DNA from: an uncultured Lachnospiraceae bacterium
GTDB lineage: Bacteria; Bacillota; Clostridia; Lachnospirales; Lachnospiraceae
Reading direction: 5' to 3'
Assembly: GCA_947626775.1 (NCBI GenBank)
Contig: CANQTL010000006.1
Span: forward strand, 39,466 to 103,465
Length of the DNA: 64,000 bases
A program made the position numbers and the translations under genes. Positions 1 through 8,100 of this stretch are shown piece by piece. Every line of letters starts with the position of its first letter. The stretch's first letter is position 1. The notes beneath the pieces were generated by a model that was not told the origin of the DNA, did no database searches, and worked only from the letters and a program-made list of their open reading frames with translations.

Positions 1-686
1 GTTCCCTGCACGAGATTTACAATATAATTCCGCAGATCCTCATGCACATAGACGTCTTTGCATTTTTTCCGAAGAGACAGGATCTCTTCCCTCGTACATA
101 CCGGTGCGAGCTGCTCCAGGGGCTGCGCGCTGATATAGCGGTCGATCATTTGCCGCTCCTCCTCGGCTGTGAGGCTTCCCATGCTGATCCGCATGAGAAA
201 GCGGTCCATCTGTGCCTCCGGCAGCGGGTAACAGCCCAGCGTTTCCACCGGGTTCTGCGTGGCGATGACAAAGAAGGGCGCGCCGAGCGTTCTGGTCACG
301 CCGTCCACCGTGACTTGTCCCTCGCCCATACACTCGAGCAGACTCGACTGGGTTCTGGGCGTCGCGCGGTTGATCTCGTCCGCCAGCAGCAGATTGGTGA
401 ATACGGGGCCTTCCTTAAAGACAAACGAGCCCTTTTCCTGATTGTAGTAAGACAGACCCGTCACATCGCTGGGCAGCAGATCGGGGGTGAACTGGATCCT
501 GCCGAAGGCGAGGTCCATTGACTTTGCCAGCGATTTGACGAGCACTGTCTTGCCCGTGCCGGGAACGTCCTCCAGAAGCACATGTCCGCCCGCGGTCAGG
601 GCCGCAAGGAGCAGATCGGTGACGGCTTCCTTGCCGACGATTACCCGGGAGACGTTTTCTTTGATGCGCGCTAACAGGTCATGCAT
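1..686 (-). CDS. MoxR-family AAA+ ATPase (3' end outside window)
   Basis: Cytoplasmic AAA+ ATPase of the MoxR family, usually a chaperone that helps mature or insert metal cofactors into von Willebrand-domain partners. The minus-strand reading begins MHDLLARIKENVSRVIVGKE and shows a Walker A (VPGTGKT), a Walker B (LLLADEINRA) and the sensor motif VIATQNPVE typical of MoxR. The ATG at 686 has an AAGGAT ribosome site about 7 nt upstream. About 228 codons are visible and the C-terminal lid runs off the left edge. It lies 20 nt downstream of a lipoprotein gene on the same strand, so the two are probably co-transcribed. The family is certain from the motifs; the partner is not visible. Confidence 0.93.
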   Translation of the reverse strand, partial: MHDLLARIKENVSRVIVGKEAVTDLLLAALTAGGHVLLEDVPGTGKTVLVKSLAKSMDLAFGRIQFTPDLLPSDVTGLSYYNQEKGSFVFKEGPVFTNLLLADEINRATPRTQSSLLECMGEGQVTVDGVTRTLGAPFFVIATQNPVETLGCYPLPEAQMDRFLMRISMGSLTAEEERQMIDRYISAQPLEQLAPVCTREEILSLRKKCKDVYVHEDLRNYIVNLVQG

Positions 687-706
687 GGGAGAGATCCTTT
701 CTGCGG

Positions 707-1384
707 TCAGTCATCTATTCCAAAATAATATTCTAACTGATCTTCCGCTTTGTCAAGTGCGTCTTCCAGTTTTTCCAGTTCCCGTTCCGCGCTTCTGTAG
801 TCGTCTCTTGACAGGGAGCCGCCGCGGACCTGTCTCTCCAGCTCGTCCTCGTACTGGTCGAGCCGGCGGTCAATGCTCTCCGCCTCCTGTTTGTAGGTGA
901 AGAACTGTTCCAGTTCGGGGTTGGCGCTGCCGGCAAGCAGAGTGGCCACCCGGGAAGCGAAATCATCCGTCAGTGTGGTCAGACTCTCCATGGTGTCGGC
1001 GCCGGATCCTGCGGGAGCGGGCGCCGTGGTATCGCCGGCTGCAGGAGCTGTCTGTGTATTGTCAGCGGGAGGCTGAGATTCCGCGGCCTGCTGAGCCGGT
1101 GCGGCGGGCGCGTCTGCAGGCGGCGTCTGCGTATTGTCTGCCGGCGCTGCGGACGTATCTGCAGATGGCGTCTGTGTATCGGCCGCGGGCTGTTCCGTTA
1201 CCGGCGCGGCCGCGGTGTCTGCCTGCTGCAGCTCTGTGATTTGCTGCTGCAGATCAGCGATTTCCTGACGCAGAGCAGCAGTCTCACCGCTGTCGGCGGC
1301 TGAACCACAGGCGGACAGCATACATGTCATGGACAGCGCGCACGCTGTCCGGATACCGATTGTGCAGAGTTTTGTCTTTTTCAT
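707..1384 (-). CDS. Putative lipoprotein with coiled-coil and Ala/Pro/Thr-rich linker
   Basis: Predicted 225-aa exported lipoprotein. A Lys-rich start and hydrophobic segment end in a lipobox (LSAC, Cys near residue 26), so it should be lipid-anchored on the outer face of the membrane. Residues about 35-55 form a short heptad-like coil, about 55-130 are a low-complexity Ala/Pro/Thr/Gln linker built from repeated ADNTQTPPAD-like units, and the C-terminal 80 residues are a charged helical region. No enzymatic motif is seen. It is the first gene of a probable two-gene operon with the MoxR ATPase, which suggests a link to that system, but its function is unknown. Confidence 0.75.
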   Translation of the reverse strand: MKKTKLCTIGIRTACALSMTCMLSACGSAADSGETAALRQEIADLQQQITELQQADTAAAPVTEQPAADTQTPSADTSAAPADNTQTPPADAPAAPAQQAAESQPPADNTQTAPAAGDTTAPAPAGSGADTMESLTTLTDDFASRVATLLAGSANPELEQFFTYKQEAESIDRRLDQYEDELERQVRGGSLSRDDYRSAERELEKLEDALDKAEDQLEYYFGIDD

Positions 1385-1511
1385 TACGAATCCTCCTGAT
1401 TGCAGATATATTTTGCCATCTTACTGTAAGTATTGAGTATAAACAGTATAATCCCTAAATGTAAAAAAAGTGTGAAAATCGAAAATAAAAGTGTGAAAAT
1501 CAAAAACAAGG

Positions 1512-1556
1512 TTGACATATGTAACCCATCATGTTATTGTGTAAATAGGGTTACAC
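1512..1556 (+). promoter_or_regulatory. Promoter and BlaI-type operator for the blaI-M56 operon
   Basis: TTGACA (1512-1517), 17 nt, then TATTGT (1535-1540) form a sigma-A promoter. The palindrome GTGTAA-N6-TTACAC at 1539-1556 overlaps the right edge of the -10 box, and GTAACCC/GGGTTAC (1521-1527, 1548-1554) form a second, wider inverted repeat. The TGTA/TACA core resembles BlaI/MecI operators, so autorepression by the adjacent gene is likely. Confidence 0.6.
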
Positions 1557-1631
1557 AAGTAGCCCTATAATGCAAACGATAAGCTGCGACAAAACAAATG
1601 CGCTGAATCCGGGGAATAAAAGGAGGAAATT

Positions 1632-2015
1632 ATGGAAGAGAGAGGCGTCGGACTGTCAAACAATGAATGGTACATTATGGAATACCTCTGGGAAGATTCG
1701 CCGAAAACAGCGACCCAGATCGTCAGAGCGATGGAACAGGAAACCGGCTGGGCGAAGAGCACCACGAAAACCATGCTCAGGCGCTTGGAACAAAAAGGCT
1801 GTATTGCCTACAGAGAAGGAGAAAAGGCGCGGGAGTACTATGCGGTCGTAAAGCGGGAAGAAGTGGTGGAGTCCGAGACGAACAGCTTTCTGAACAGGAT
1901 CTATAACGGCAGTCTCGGCCTGCTGGTGAACACGCTGGTAAAAAAGCAGGAGATTTCCGATGCGGAGATGGAAGAACTGTACCGTATCATCAAAGAGGCA
2001 AAAGAGAAGAAGTGA
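1632..2015 (+). CDS. BlaI/MecI-family transcriptional repressor
   Basis: A 127-aa winged-helix repressor of the BlaI/MecI family. The N-terminal 75 residues carry the typical helix pattern (NNEWYIMEYLW, STTKTMLRRLEQKG, YREGEKAREYYAVV) and the C-terminal part is the helical dimerisation arm in which the family is cleaved during induction. The start is ATG after a strong AGGAGG. It lies 12 nt upstream of the M56 protease gene, the classical pairing in which the membrane protease relieves repression. A palindrome overlaps its promoter. There is no beta-lactamase nearby, so the regulated output is more likely a cell-wall stress response than penicillin resistance. Confidence 0.92.
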   Translation: MEERGVGLSNNEWYIMEYLWEDSPKTATQIVRAMEQETGWAKSTTKTMLRRLEQKGCIAYREGEKAREYYAVVKREEVVESETNSFLNRIYNGSLGLLVNTLVKKQEISDAEMEELYRIIKEAKEKK

Positions 2016-2027
2016 GAAGGAGAAAAA

Positions 2028-3716
2028 ATGATGGCAGATATTATGATACAGACGGCAGTTCTGGTAGTGGCAATACTTGCGGTGCAGAAATTGTTCGGGG
2101 ACAGGCTGCACGCGTATCTGCGGTACAGTTTGTGGCTGCTCGTGGTTCTGCGGCTGATGGTGCCGTTTAATTTTCTGGACAGTCCGCTCAGCGTGCTCCG
2201 GGTTGCGGGAGCAGCCGGCGGACGGGAGGAAAGGCTGATGCAGCGGTCTGCTGCGGAGGACAGAGCAGCTTTCAACGGGCAAGATACGGGATCGAATGAT
2301 GCGGCGGCGCACATCATAACGGATCATGCGGCGGCCGATGCGGACGGAAAGAAAAATTCTGTGCGGCAGACGGATCGGCTCGGCTCCATAGCAGAGATGT
2401 CAGGGCGGGTATTGCCTGTGGTATGGCTTGCGGGAAGCGTGCTTGTGGGAGGCGTTCTGCTGTTTTCCCATAGTCGTTTTCAGAGAAGGCTGCGCAGAAG
2501 CCGCACACGCTGTACGGGCGGCGCACGGGATGCGGCGAAGAACTGCCATATTCCGGTCTATCGGGTTAAAGGTTTGGAGACGCCGTGTCTGGCCGGCGTT
2601 TTTCGTCCGGCAGTCTATGTCGGCGCAGAGCTTGACAAGGATTCGGACTATTTTCGCTATGCCGTGACGCATGAAAAGGTGCACTGTCTGCACGGAGATC
2701 ATCTCTGGGCGCTGGTGCGCGCCGCGCTCGTCACCGCATACTGGTTTCACCCTCTGGTGTGGATTGCGGCGATATATTCCGCCAAAGACGGGGAGATCGC
2801 CTGTGATTACGGCACGATCCGCCGTCTGGGACAGGATGAGCGGACTGCGTACAGTGAAATGCTTTTGGCATTTGCGAAAGGGAAAAGAAGCAGGAGATGT
2901 GATCCCTGCGGCACAATGCTGCGCCCGCGCCGGTCGGAACTGAAAGAAAGGATCCAGCGGCTGGTGAAAGGCAATCGCAGCGCTAAGGCATGGGCGGGTA
3001 CGCTGGCGGTGTCTTTGATGCTTGTCACGGCAGGCTGTACTTTCACAGGCGCATCTGTGGACGAGGCAGAGGAGACGGTGCGGCCCGTAGAAGCGACACA
3101 GGCAGAGACGTCGGCGGAGGAAAAGAAGGAAGAGGCAGAGCGCGGTTCAGGCGATGTGCCTGAGGATCCGATTAAAGAGCCTGCGGCTGATGAGGAGCCC
3201 GGTACAGAGGGCGAAGCGCCGCAGGAAGAAGCCGATGCGGAGTCTGACAATGTCAATACAGAGGAGGCCGGCGCTTTTGCTGTGGGCGGCGAGATTCTCT
3301 ATGCGGAACCCTGCGAATATACCGGAATATCCGCTGCTTTCGGAGAGCGGATAAATCCCGCCACGCAGGAAGTCATAAGACATGAGGGAATCGATTATGC
3401 AGCGGAGAAAGGTACTGACGTCAAAGCAGCAGCAGACGGCGTGGTATATGAGACGGGATTTTCCGCGCAGGACGGCAATTATATCGTGCTCCTACATGCG
3501 AATGGCGATATGACATACTACTGTCATTGTCAGGAAATTACCGCCCGGAAAGACGAAGAGGTAAAATGCGGCGACAAGATCGCCACTGTGGGACAGACAG
3601 GGATGGCTACGGGACCGCATCTGCACTTTGCCCTGAGCCGGAACGGGGAGTTTATCGACCCGCAGGCGGTTCAAGAACAGAAAGAAGCGGATGTCACATA
3701 CATAGATACCCCGTGA
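2028..3716 (+). CDS. BlaR1-like M56 metalloprotease fused to an M23 peptidase domain
   Basis: A 562-aa membrane protein. The N-terminus has several transmembrane helices and an M56 zinc-protease core with HEKVH at residues 215-219 and a downstream glutamate (GEIACD). A further hydrophobic segment (about residue 325-340, ending AGC) is followed by a long Glu-rich linker. The C-terminal 130 residues are an M23/LytM domain with HEGID (His452) and HLHFAL (His531), plus the usual GDKIATVGQTGMATGPHLH context. Classical BlaR1/MecR1 carries a penicillin-binding sensor at this end; here it is replaced by a peptidoglycan endopeptidase-like domain. It probably senses or cuts cell wall and inactivates the adjacent BlaI. 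Its 3' end overlaps the convergent kinase gene by 23 nt. Confidence 0.9.
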   Translation: MMADIMIQTAVLVVAILAVQKLFGDRLHAYLRYSLWLLVVLRLMVPFNFLDSPLSVLRVAGAAGGREERLMQRSAAEDRAAFNGQDTGSNDAAAHIITDHAAADADGKKNSVRQTDRLGSIAEMSGRVLPVVWLAGSVLVGGVLLFSHSRFQRRLRRSRTRCTGGARDAAKNCHIPVYRVKGLETPCLAGVFRPAVYVGAELDKDSDYFRYAVTHEKVHCLHGDHLWALVRAALVTAYWFHPLVWIAAIYSAKDGEIACDYGTIRRLGQDERTAYSEMLLAFAKGKRSRRCDPCGTMLRPRRSELKERIQRLVKGNRSAKAWAGTLAVSLMLVTAGCTFTGASVDEAEETVRPVEATQAETSAEEKKEEAERGSGDVPEDPIKEPAADEEPGTEGEAPQEEADAESDNVNTEEAGAFAVGGEILYAEPCEYTGISAAFGERINPATQEVIRHEGIDYAAEKGTDVKAAADGVVYETGFSAQDGNYIVLLHANGDMTYYCHCQEITARKDEEVKCGDKIATVGQTGMATGPHLHFALSRNGEFIDPQAVQEQKEADVTYIDTP

Positions 3717-5007
3717 CCGTAAAAATATTATTCTGTACGTCGGTGCGAAAATCACCGGCGTATTTTTCTGTAATGCGTTTCATGATGGCGATGCCGTAAC
3801 CGTGGGAGAGCGCATTGGACTTAGTTGTCTTAAATTCGTTGTTTGTGGGATGCATCCACGCAGGGTCACAGGGATTTTCGCAGCGAAAATACAGGAAGTT
3901 TCCCTTTTGCCGGATTGTCAGGGACAGCCGGCGTTTTGCTGTCTCCAGATGCGAGTTGGCCTCCAGAGCGTTGTCGAGCATATTGGAGAGAAACTGGCAC
4001 AGGTCAAGATCCTCTATGGATACGGAGTTCATTACCTCAATGGTGTAGTCGGTCTGGATCCCGGCCTCAGCCGCCCGCTTTTTATATCCTGACAACATGG
4101 AGTTGAGCAGTATGTGAGGCGTGTAAAATTCGGTGGCTTCAGCGACCTCGATCTGCGACAGCTTATTCAGATAATTTTCTGCGCCCTCGTAATCCTGGTT
4201 CTGTATCAGGATGGACAGGGCGGTCATGTGATGGCGAAATTCGTGCCGAAGTTCCCGTTCCTTGTCGGTGTGCTCCGCCAGAAGTTTGTAGTGGTTGACC
4301 GCAATCTCCAGGGAAGCCTGCTTGTTGGCCTGCTGCTGCATTGTCTGTATCGTGCGCAGAATGATAGCGCAGATAACCGGCATCAGAACACACAGGGCCC
4401 TTATGATAATGTCGAGCAGCTTCTCCGCGGACAGACCGCCGCTCATGGGAATCTGATAACAGAGAAGCATTGTCGCGAAGAACAGTCCCGGAATCAGCGT
4501 GAACCACTTCCAGACATTCAGTCCGATCGGGCTGTCAAAAGCGCTGCGGGCAAGCCGCATAATGTGAAGCATGGGATAGAACAGAAGAGCGGTGGACAGA
4601 AGCTGCGCCAGCAGGAAGTTGGTGTTATACAGGTAATCTTCGGGAATGAACCAATCCCCGAGCATCGAGATCAGGAAGCCATAGTTGAGAACCAGGATGA
4701 CCGTATAGAGCATATGGATCGGCGCCGCCCAGATGCAGAATAAGTATATGCCTGTCAGAAGAGCGACGGTCAGCAGGAAAATCAGGTTGAGCGGCAGGAA
4801 AGAATCGTATATTCCCGAAGGGATATCCATGACGACATATACATAGGTAAAAATGACGGACATGACAACCATGGCGCCGCAGATTGCCGCGATTACCCGT
4901 TTTCTGGGATAGCGGAAACGGTCGAGAAAAGGATAGAGGCAAAAAAACGTGCAGGGGACAAGCTGTAAATAAAAGCCGCATAAACTGTGCAGTATCGCTG
5001 ACAACAT
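3694..5007 (-). CDS. AgrC-like GHKL sensor histidine kinase
   Basis: A 437-aa membrane kinase. The N-terminal 210 residues are six or seven hydrophobic helices, as in peptide-pheromone receptors (AgrC/ComD, HPK10 type). A short coiled segment leads to the phosphoacceptor motif RHEFRHHMTAL. The C-terminal GHKL ATPase has LCQFLSNMLDNALEA (N box) and SHGYGIAIMKRI (G box). Start ATG with GGAGG upstream. Its usual LytTR response-regulator partner is not adjacent: the neighbours are the convergent M56 gene and the divergent sulfatase-like gene, so the kinase is an orphan in this locus. Ligand unknown. Confidence 0.88.
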   Translation of the reverse strand: MLSAILHSLCGFYLQLVPCTFFCLYPFLDRFRYPRKRVIAAICGAMVVMSVIFTYVYVVMDIPSGIYDSFLPLNLIFLLTVALLTGIYLFCIWAAPIHMLYTVILVLNYGFLISMLGDWFIPEDYLYNTNFLLAQLLSTALLFYPMLHIMRLARSAFDSPIGLNVWKWFTLIPGLFFATMLLCYQIPMSGGLSAEKLLDIIIRALCVLMPVICAIILRTIQTMQQQANKQASLEIAVNHYKLLAEHTDKERELRHEFRHHMTALSILIQNQDYEGAENYLNKLSQIEVAEATEFYTPHILLNSMLSGYKKRAAEAGIQTDYTIEVMNSVSIEDLDLCQFLSNMLDNALEANSHLETAKRRLSLTIRQKGNFLYFRCENPCDPAWMHPTNNEFKTTKSNALSHGYGIAIMKRITEKYAGDFRTDVQNNIFTVTGYLCM

Positions 5008-5220
5008 AGATTTCTCCTCCTTTGCCCGTCATAGGCGGAACAAATGTACGGTCGGTAATCGTTCAATCTAATAGTATAGAAACCGCCGCGGTGTGTCAAT
5101 GTATAAAACAGACCGTTTGGACAGCGGTCTGCAATAGGAAAAAGACTTGAACAATCCGGATGCAGCGAATATAATAATAAACGATTTTTGATGTTTGAAA
5201 TACACGGGGAGGTTTGGAAC

Positions 5221-7449
5221 GTGTCTGTATTTGTTCTGCTGCTGTTGTTGTGTGCGCTGCCGGGAACATTGGCCGGGATTCTTCAGGCTTATATAGGGAA
5301 ACATACAGGGGACCGGGATTTCCTGTTCAAATCGGCGTCTGCCTATACGGCGCTTTTTTACGGGATACTGTCCGCGGTGAAAACGGTGTTTGACGGCGGC
5401 GGGGCAACGCTGGCCGAGAGCTTTGCGGACGCCGTTCCGGCGACCTGTCTGCATTATCTGCCGCCGCTTGTTCTGCTGGCGTTGATCATTCCCGGCCTTG
5501 TCACGCGGATCTTTCGCAGGATGGATCTGCCCCGGCTGATCGCCGTATTTGATTCTTTTCTATGCCTGCTGCTCCTCCCGGTATGGGTGGTCGGAGTCAG
5601 GATCAGCAACGCGCTGTACATAGCGGCGGTATCTGTCAGCGCTCTGGCGGCGCTGGGCGTTACTCTGTACTGGCGCGGCGGGATACAGTTTTTTGATTCT
5701 GAAAGCCGCAGGCGCAGATGCGGCTATGCTGTGCCGGTGACGCTCTTCTATGTCGTGACCGTCGATCTGGTGCTTCCGGGCGTTCTCTTTTTAAATAACC
5801 GGGATGAGATCACAGTCTATCCCGTCGACTTTGCCAGAGCGCTCTTGACAGGGGCTGTCGTTCATTTCATCGTTATTGCCGGGATCGGCGTGCTGCTTTT
5901 GACATGGCGGCAGCTGGAACTGTTCTATACGTTTCTGTTTGCCGTGACTCTGGCCGGATATCTGCAGGACATGCTGCTCAATAAGAGTCTTCAGGCTATG
6001 GACGGCGGTCTGCAGGAGTGGTCCAGAACGACTCTGTGGATCAACAATATCGTCTGGATCGCATTGATCGGCGGTATTTTTCTTCTGAGAGCGCTGCTGC
6101 GCAAAAAGAATGTGCGGAAAGCGTATGCCATGATCGCCGGTTATCTCTGCCTGGTGCAGGCGGTCTCGCTGGGATATCTGGCAGTTTCCCAGATGATCGC
6201 GCAGAGCGGCGGGGAGGAGGACGCAGCCGAAGACGAATGGATCCTGGCTACGGACGGCGCGCTGGAACTTCATCCAGACAATAATGTACTGGTGTTTGTA
6301 CTGGATGCGTATGATGAACAGATCCTGGAGAAGGTGCTTGCAGAGGATCCTGATTTCTTGGCGCCGCTGGATGGATTTACCTATTATCCCAACGCCACGA
6401 GTCTGTATGCCTATACCAGTACGTCGCTGCCGTATCTGCTGTCCGATGTGGAGTGGCAGATGGGTATGAGTATGGAGGAATATGCCGCTTATGCGTTTGA
6501 AAACGGCAGTGTGCTGAATGATATCGCTTCTGCCGGTTATAAAATAGACTTGTATACTGACATGCAGTATGTAAGAGGAATAGACACTGATATGCTCGGC
6601 AATTATGTGCCCTATGACAGGCCGGCCTGCGATACCTGGGATACGGTTCGGATGATGGACAGATGCGCCAGATATCAGATGGCGCCCTATATGATCAAAT
6701 ATAGGTACTGGTATACTACGGATGCGCTCCAGGCGCTGTCACGGAATGAAGGCCACACCAAAGACTGGGCCGTATGGGCGACTTACAATGATCACCCCTT
6801 CTACAACGCTCTCATACAGAAAGGTCTGACAAGTGGAGAGAGCGCCGGCTACAAGGGAAATTTTAAGTTCTACCATATGTACGGCGCTCACCCGCCCTAT
6901 CGACTGAAGGAAGATATGGCGACCGAACCGGAGGACCGGCTGGACTATGACGGCATGATCTCGCAGGCCAAGGGCAGCCTGAAGGTTGTGTTTGAATATA
7001 TCCGTCAGCTCCAGAGTCTGGATGGGGGGGGGCTGTACGATAACGCAACGATCGTGATCACCGCGGATCACGGCCATCACGACATGTACGAGCCGGACGT
7101 GGTCAACTTCCGCAAAGGACTGCTGCTGGGGGACACGAGCACGCCGATCCTGCTGGTCAAAAAAGCGCATCAGACATGGGAGGGCGTGCGGGAGAGCGAC
7201 GCCCCGGTCTCGCACACAGAGATGATCGCCGAGATCATGGCGGCGATCAATCCCGAGGCCGCGGCGGATTACGGCAGGACACTGGACGAAGTGTCGGAGA
7301 CGGAAGAGCGCACGCGCCGCTTTATTTATGTGAAAGAAGATTCTACTTATACCAGGTATATCAAGACGGAGATCCGGGGCGATGCGCGAGACCCGGATAA
7401 TTGGACGATTGTGGAAGAAGTTTTCACGGAAAATGAAACGGGTTTCTGA
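5221..7449 (+). CDS. Membrane alkaline-phosphatase-superfamily (sulfatase / LTA-synthase-like) protein
   Basis: About 742 aa. The first ~350 residues are hydrophobic helices; the rest is an extracytoplasmic alkaline-phosphatase fold with NNVLVFVLDAYDE at its start, a Thr/Ser-rich nucleophile region (PNATSLYAYTSTSLPYLL) and the metal-binding ITADHGHHDMYEPD near the C-terminus. This architecture matches LTA-synthase-like or phosphoethanolamine transferases that decorate surface polymers. I chose GTG 5221 because GGGGAGG lies 8 nt upstream; an in-frame ATG at 5191 has no ribosome site. A run of nine G (7024-7032) lies in the catalytic part and could slip. Monocistronic, ended by a hairpin at 7465. 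Substrate not determinable. Confidence 0.82.
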   Translation: MSVFVLLLLLCALPGTLAGILQAYIGKHTGDRDFLFKSASAYTALFYGILSAVKTVFDGGGATLAESFADAVPATCLHYLPPLVLLALIIPGLVTRIFRRMDLPRLIAVFDSFLCLLLLPVWVVGVRISNALYIAAVSVSALAALGVTLYWRGGIQFFDSESRRRRCGYAVPVTLFYVVTVDLVLPGVLFLNNRDEITVYPVDFARALLTGAVVHFIVIAGIGVLLLTWRQLELFYTFLFAVTLAGYLQDMLLNKSLQAMDGGLQEWSRTTLWINNIVWIALIGGIFLLRALLRKKNVRKAYAMIAGYLCLVQAVSLGYLAVSQMIAQSGGEEDAAEDEWILATDGALELHPDNNVLVFVLDAYDEQILEKVLAEDPDFLAPLDGFTYYPNATSLYAYTSTSLPYLLSDVEWQMGMSMEEYAAYAFENGSVLNDIASAGYKIDLYTDMQYVRGIDTDMLGNYVPYDRPACDTWDTVRMMDRCARYQMAPYMIKYRYWYTTDALQALSRNEGHTKDWAVWATYNDHPFYNALIQKGLTSGESAGYKGNFKFYHMYGAHPPYRLKEDMATEPEDRLDYDGMISQAKGSLKVVFEYIRQLQSLDGGGLYDNATIVITADHGHHDMYEPDVVNFRKGLLLGDTSTPILLVKKAHQTWEGVRESDAPVSHTEMIAEIMAAINPEAAADYGRTLDEVSETEERTRRFIYVKEDSTYTRYIKTEIRGDARDPDNWTIVEEVFTENETGF

Positions 7450-7464
7450 GTTTCTGTATGACAG

Positions 7465-7497
7465 GCGGTAAAACGGACAGAGTTTTACCGCTGTTTT
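7465..7497 (+). terminator. Rho-independent terminator after the sulfatase-like gene
   Basis: A 10-bp perfect stem (GCGGTAAAAC, 7465-7474, with 7482-7491), a 7-nt loop and a following TGTTTTC lie 16 nt after the stop codon. Confidence 0.75.
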
Positions 7498-7584
7498 CAT
7501 GTCACCTTATCGATTCCCCCTGCGTGTATATAACAGAAGGCAAGCTGAGCGCGCAATGCTTAAAAACGGAACGAGGAGGAGCGA

Positions 7585-8037
7585 ATGACAGTCGAGGAAC
7601 TTGTGGAAGAGTACAGCGGAATGCTTTTCAGGATATGTTTGATCGTCGCGGGCAATGAATGGGATGCGCAGGACGTGATCCAGGATGTCTTCTGCCGCTA
7701 TATAGAGCGGGCGCCTGATTTCTGCGACAGGGAGCACGAGCGGGCATGGCTCATCAAGGTGGCGGTCAACCGGTGCCGGGATATTCACCGATTTCGGCTC
7801 AGGCACCCGCAGGCGGATCTGGACGAGATTTCGTCGTACTGCGAACTGCCGGAGCGCAGCGAGGTGCTGGCGGCGTTGATGAATCTGCCGGAATCTTTGA
7901 AATCGGCGATTTATCTGCATTATATCGAGGGCTATAAGACGGCGGAAATAGCAGACATCCTGGGCGTTTCCCTGAACGCGGTCAAGAAGCGTCTGGAGAG
8001 GGGAAGAAAAGCGCTGAAAATGACGCTGTCGGAATAA
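7585..8037 (+). CDS. ECF-type RNA polymerase sigma factor
   Basis: A 150-aa extracytoplasmic-function sigma-70 factor. Region 2 is at residues 10-70 (GMLFRICLIVAGNEWDAQDVIQDVF and the RAWLIKVAVNRCRD helix). Region 4 is at about 100-150, with the helix-turn-helix YKTAEIADILGVSLNAVKKRL. The ATG follows GGAGGAG. The next gene, 63 nt downstream, encodes a single-pass membrane protein with a cytoplasmic N-terminus, the normal arrangement for a cognate anti-sigma factor. Target promoters are not recognisable in the window; autoregulation is usual for this family but no ECF promoter was identified upstream. Confidence 0.93.
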   Translation: MTVEELVEEYSGMLFRICLIVAGNEWDAQDVIQDVFCRYIERAPDFCDREHERAWLIKVAVNRCRDIHRFRLRHPQADLDEISSYCELPERSEVLAALMNLPESLKSAIYLHYIEGYKTAEIADILGVSLNAVKKRLERGRKALKMTLSE

Positions 8038-8100
8038 TTGGATAGATAGGGGCGGTCGGAATGCAACTGTATTCGAGACGGATCCGGAGAGGAGCAAAAC

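Noticed and set aside
5107..5131. CAGACCG/CGGTCTG hairpin between the kinase and sulfatase-like genes as a terminator
   Set aside because: Both adjacent genes diverge from this point, so no transcript needs to end there, and no T run follows.
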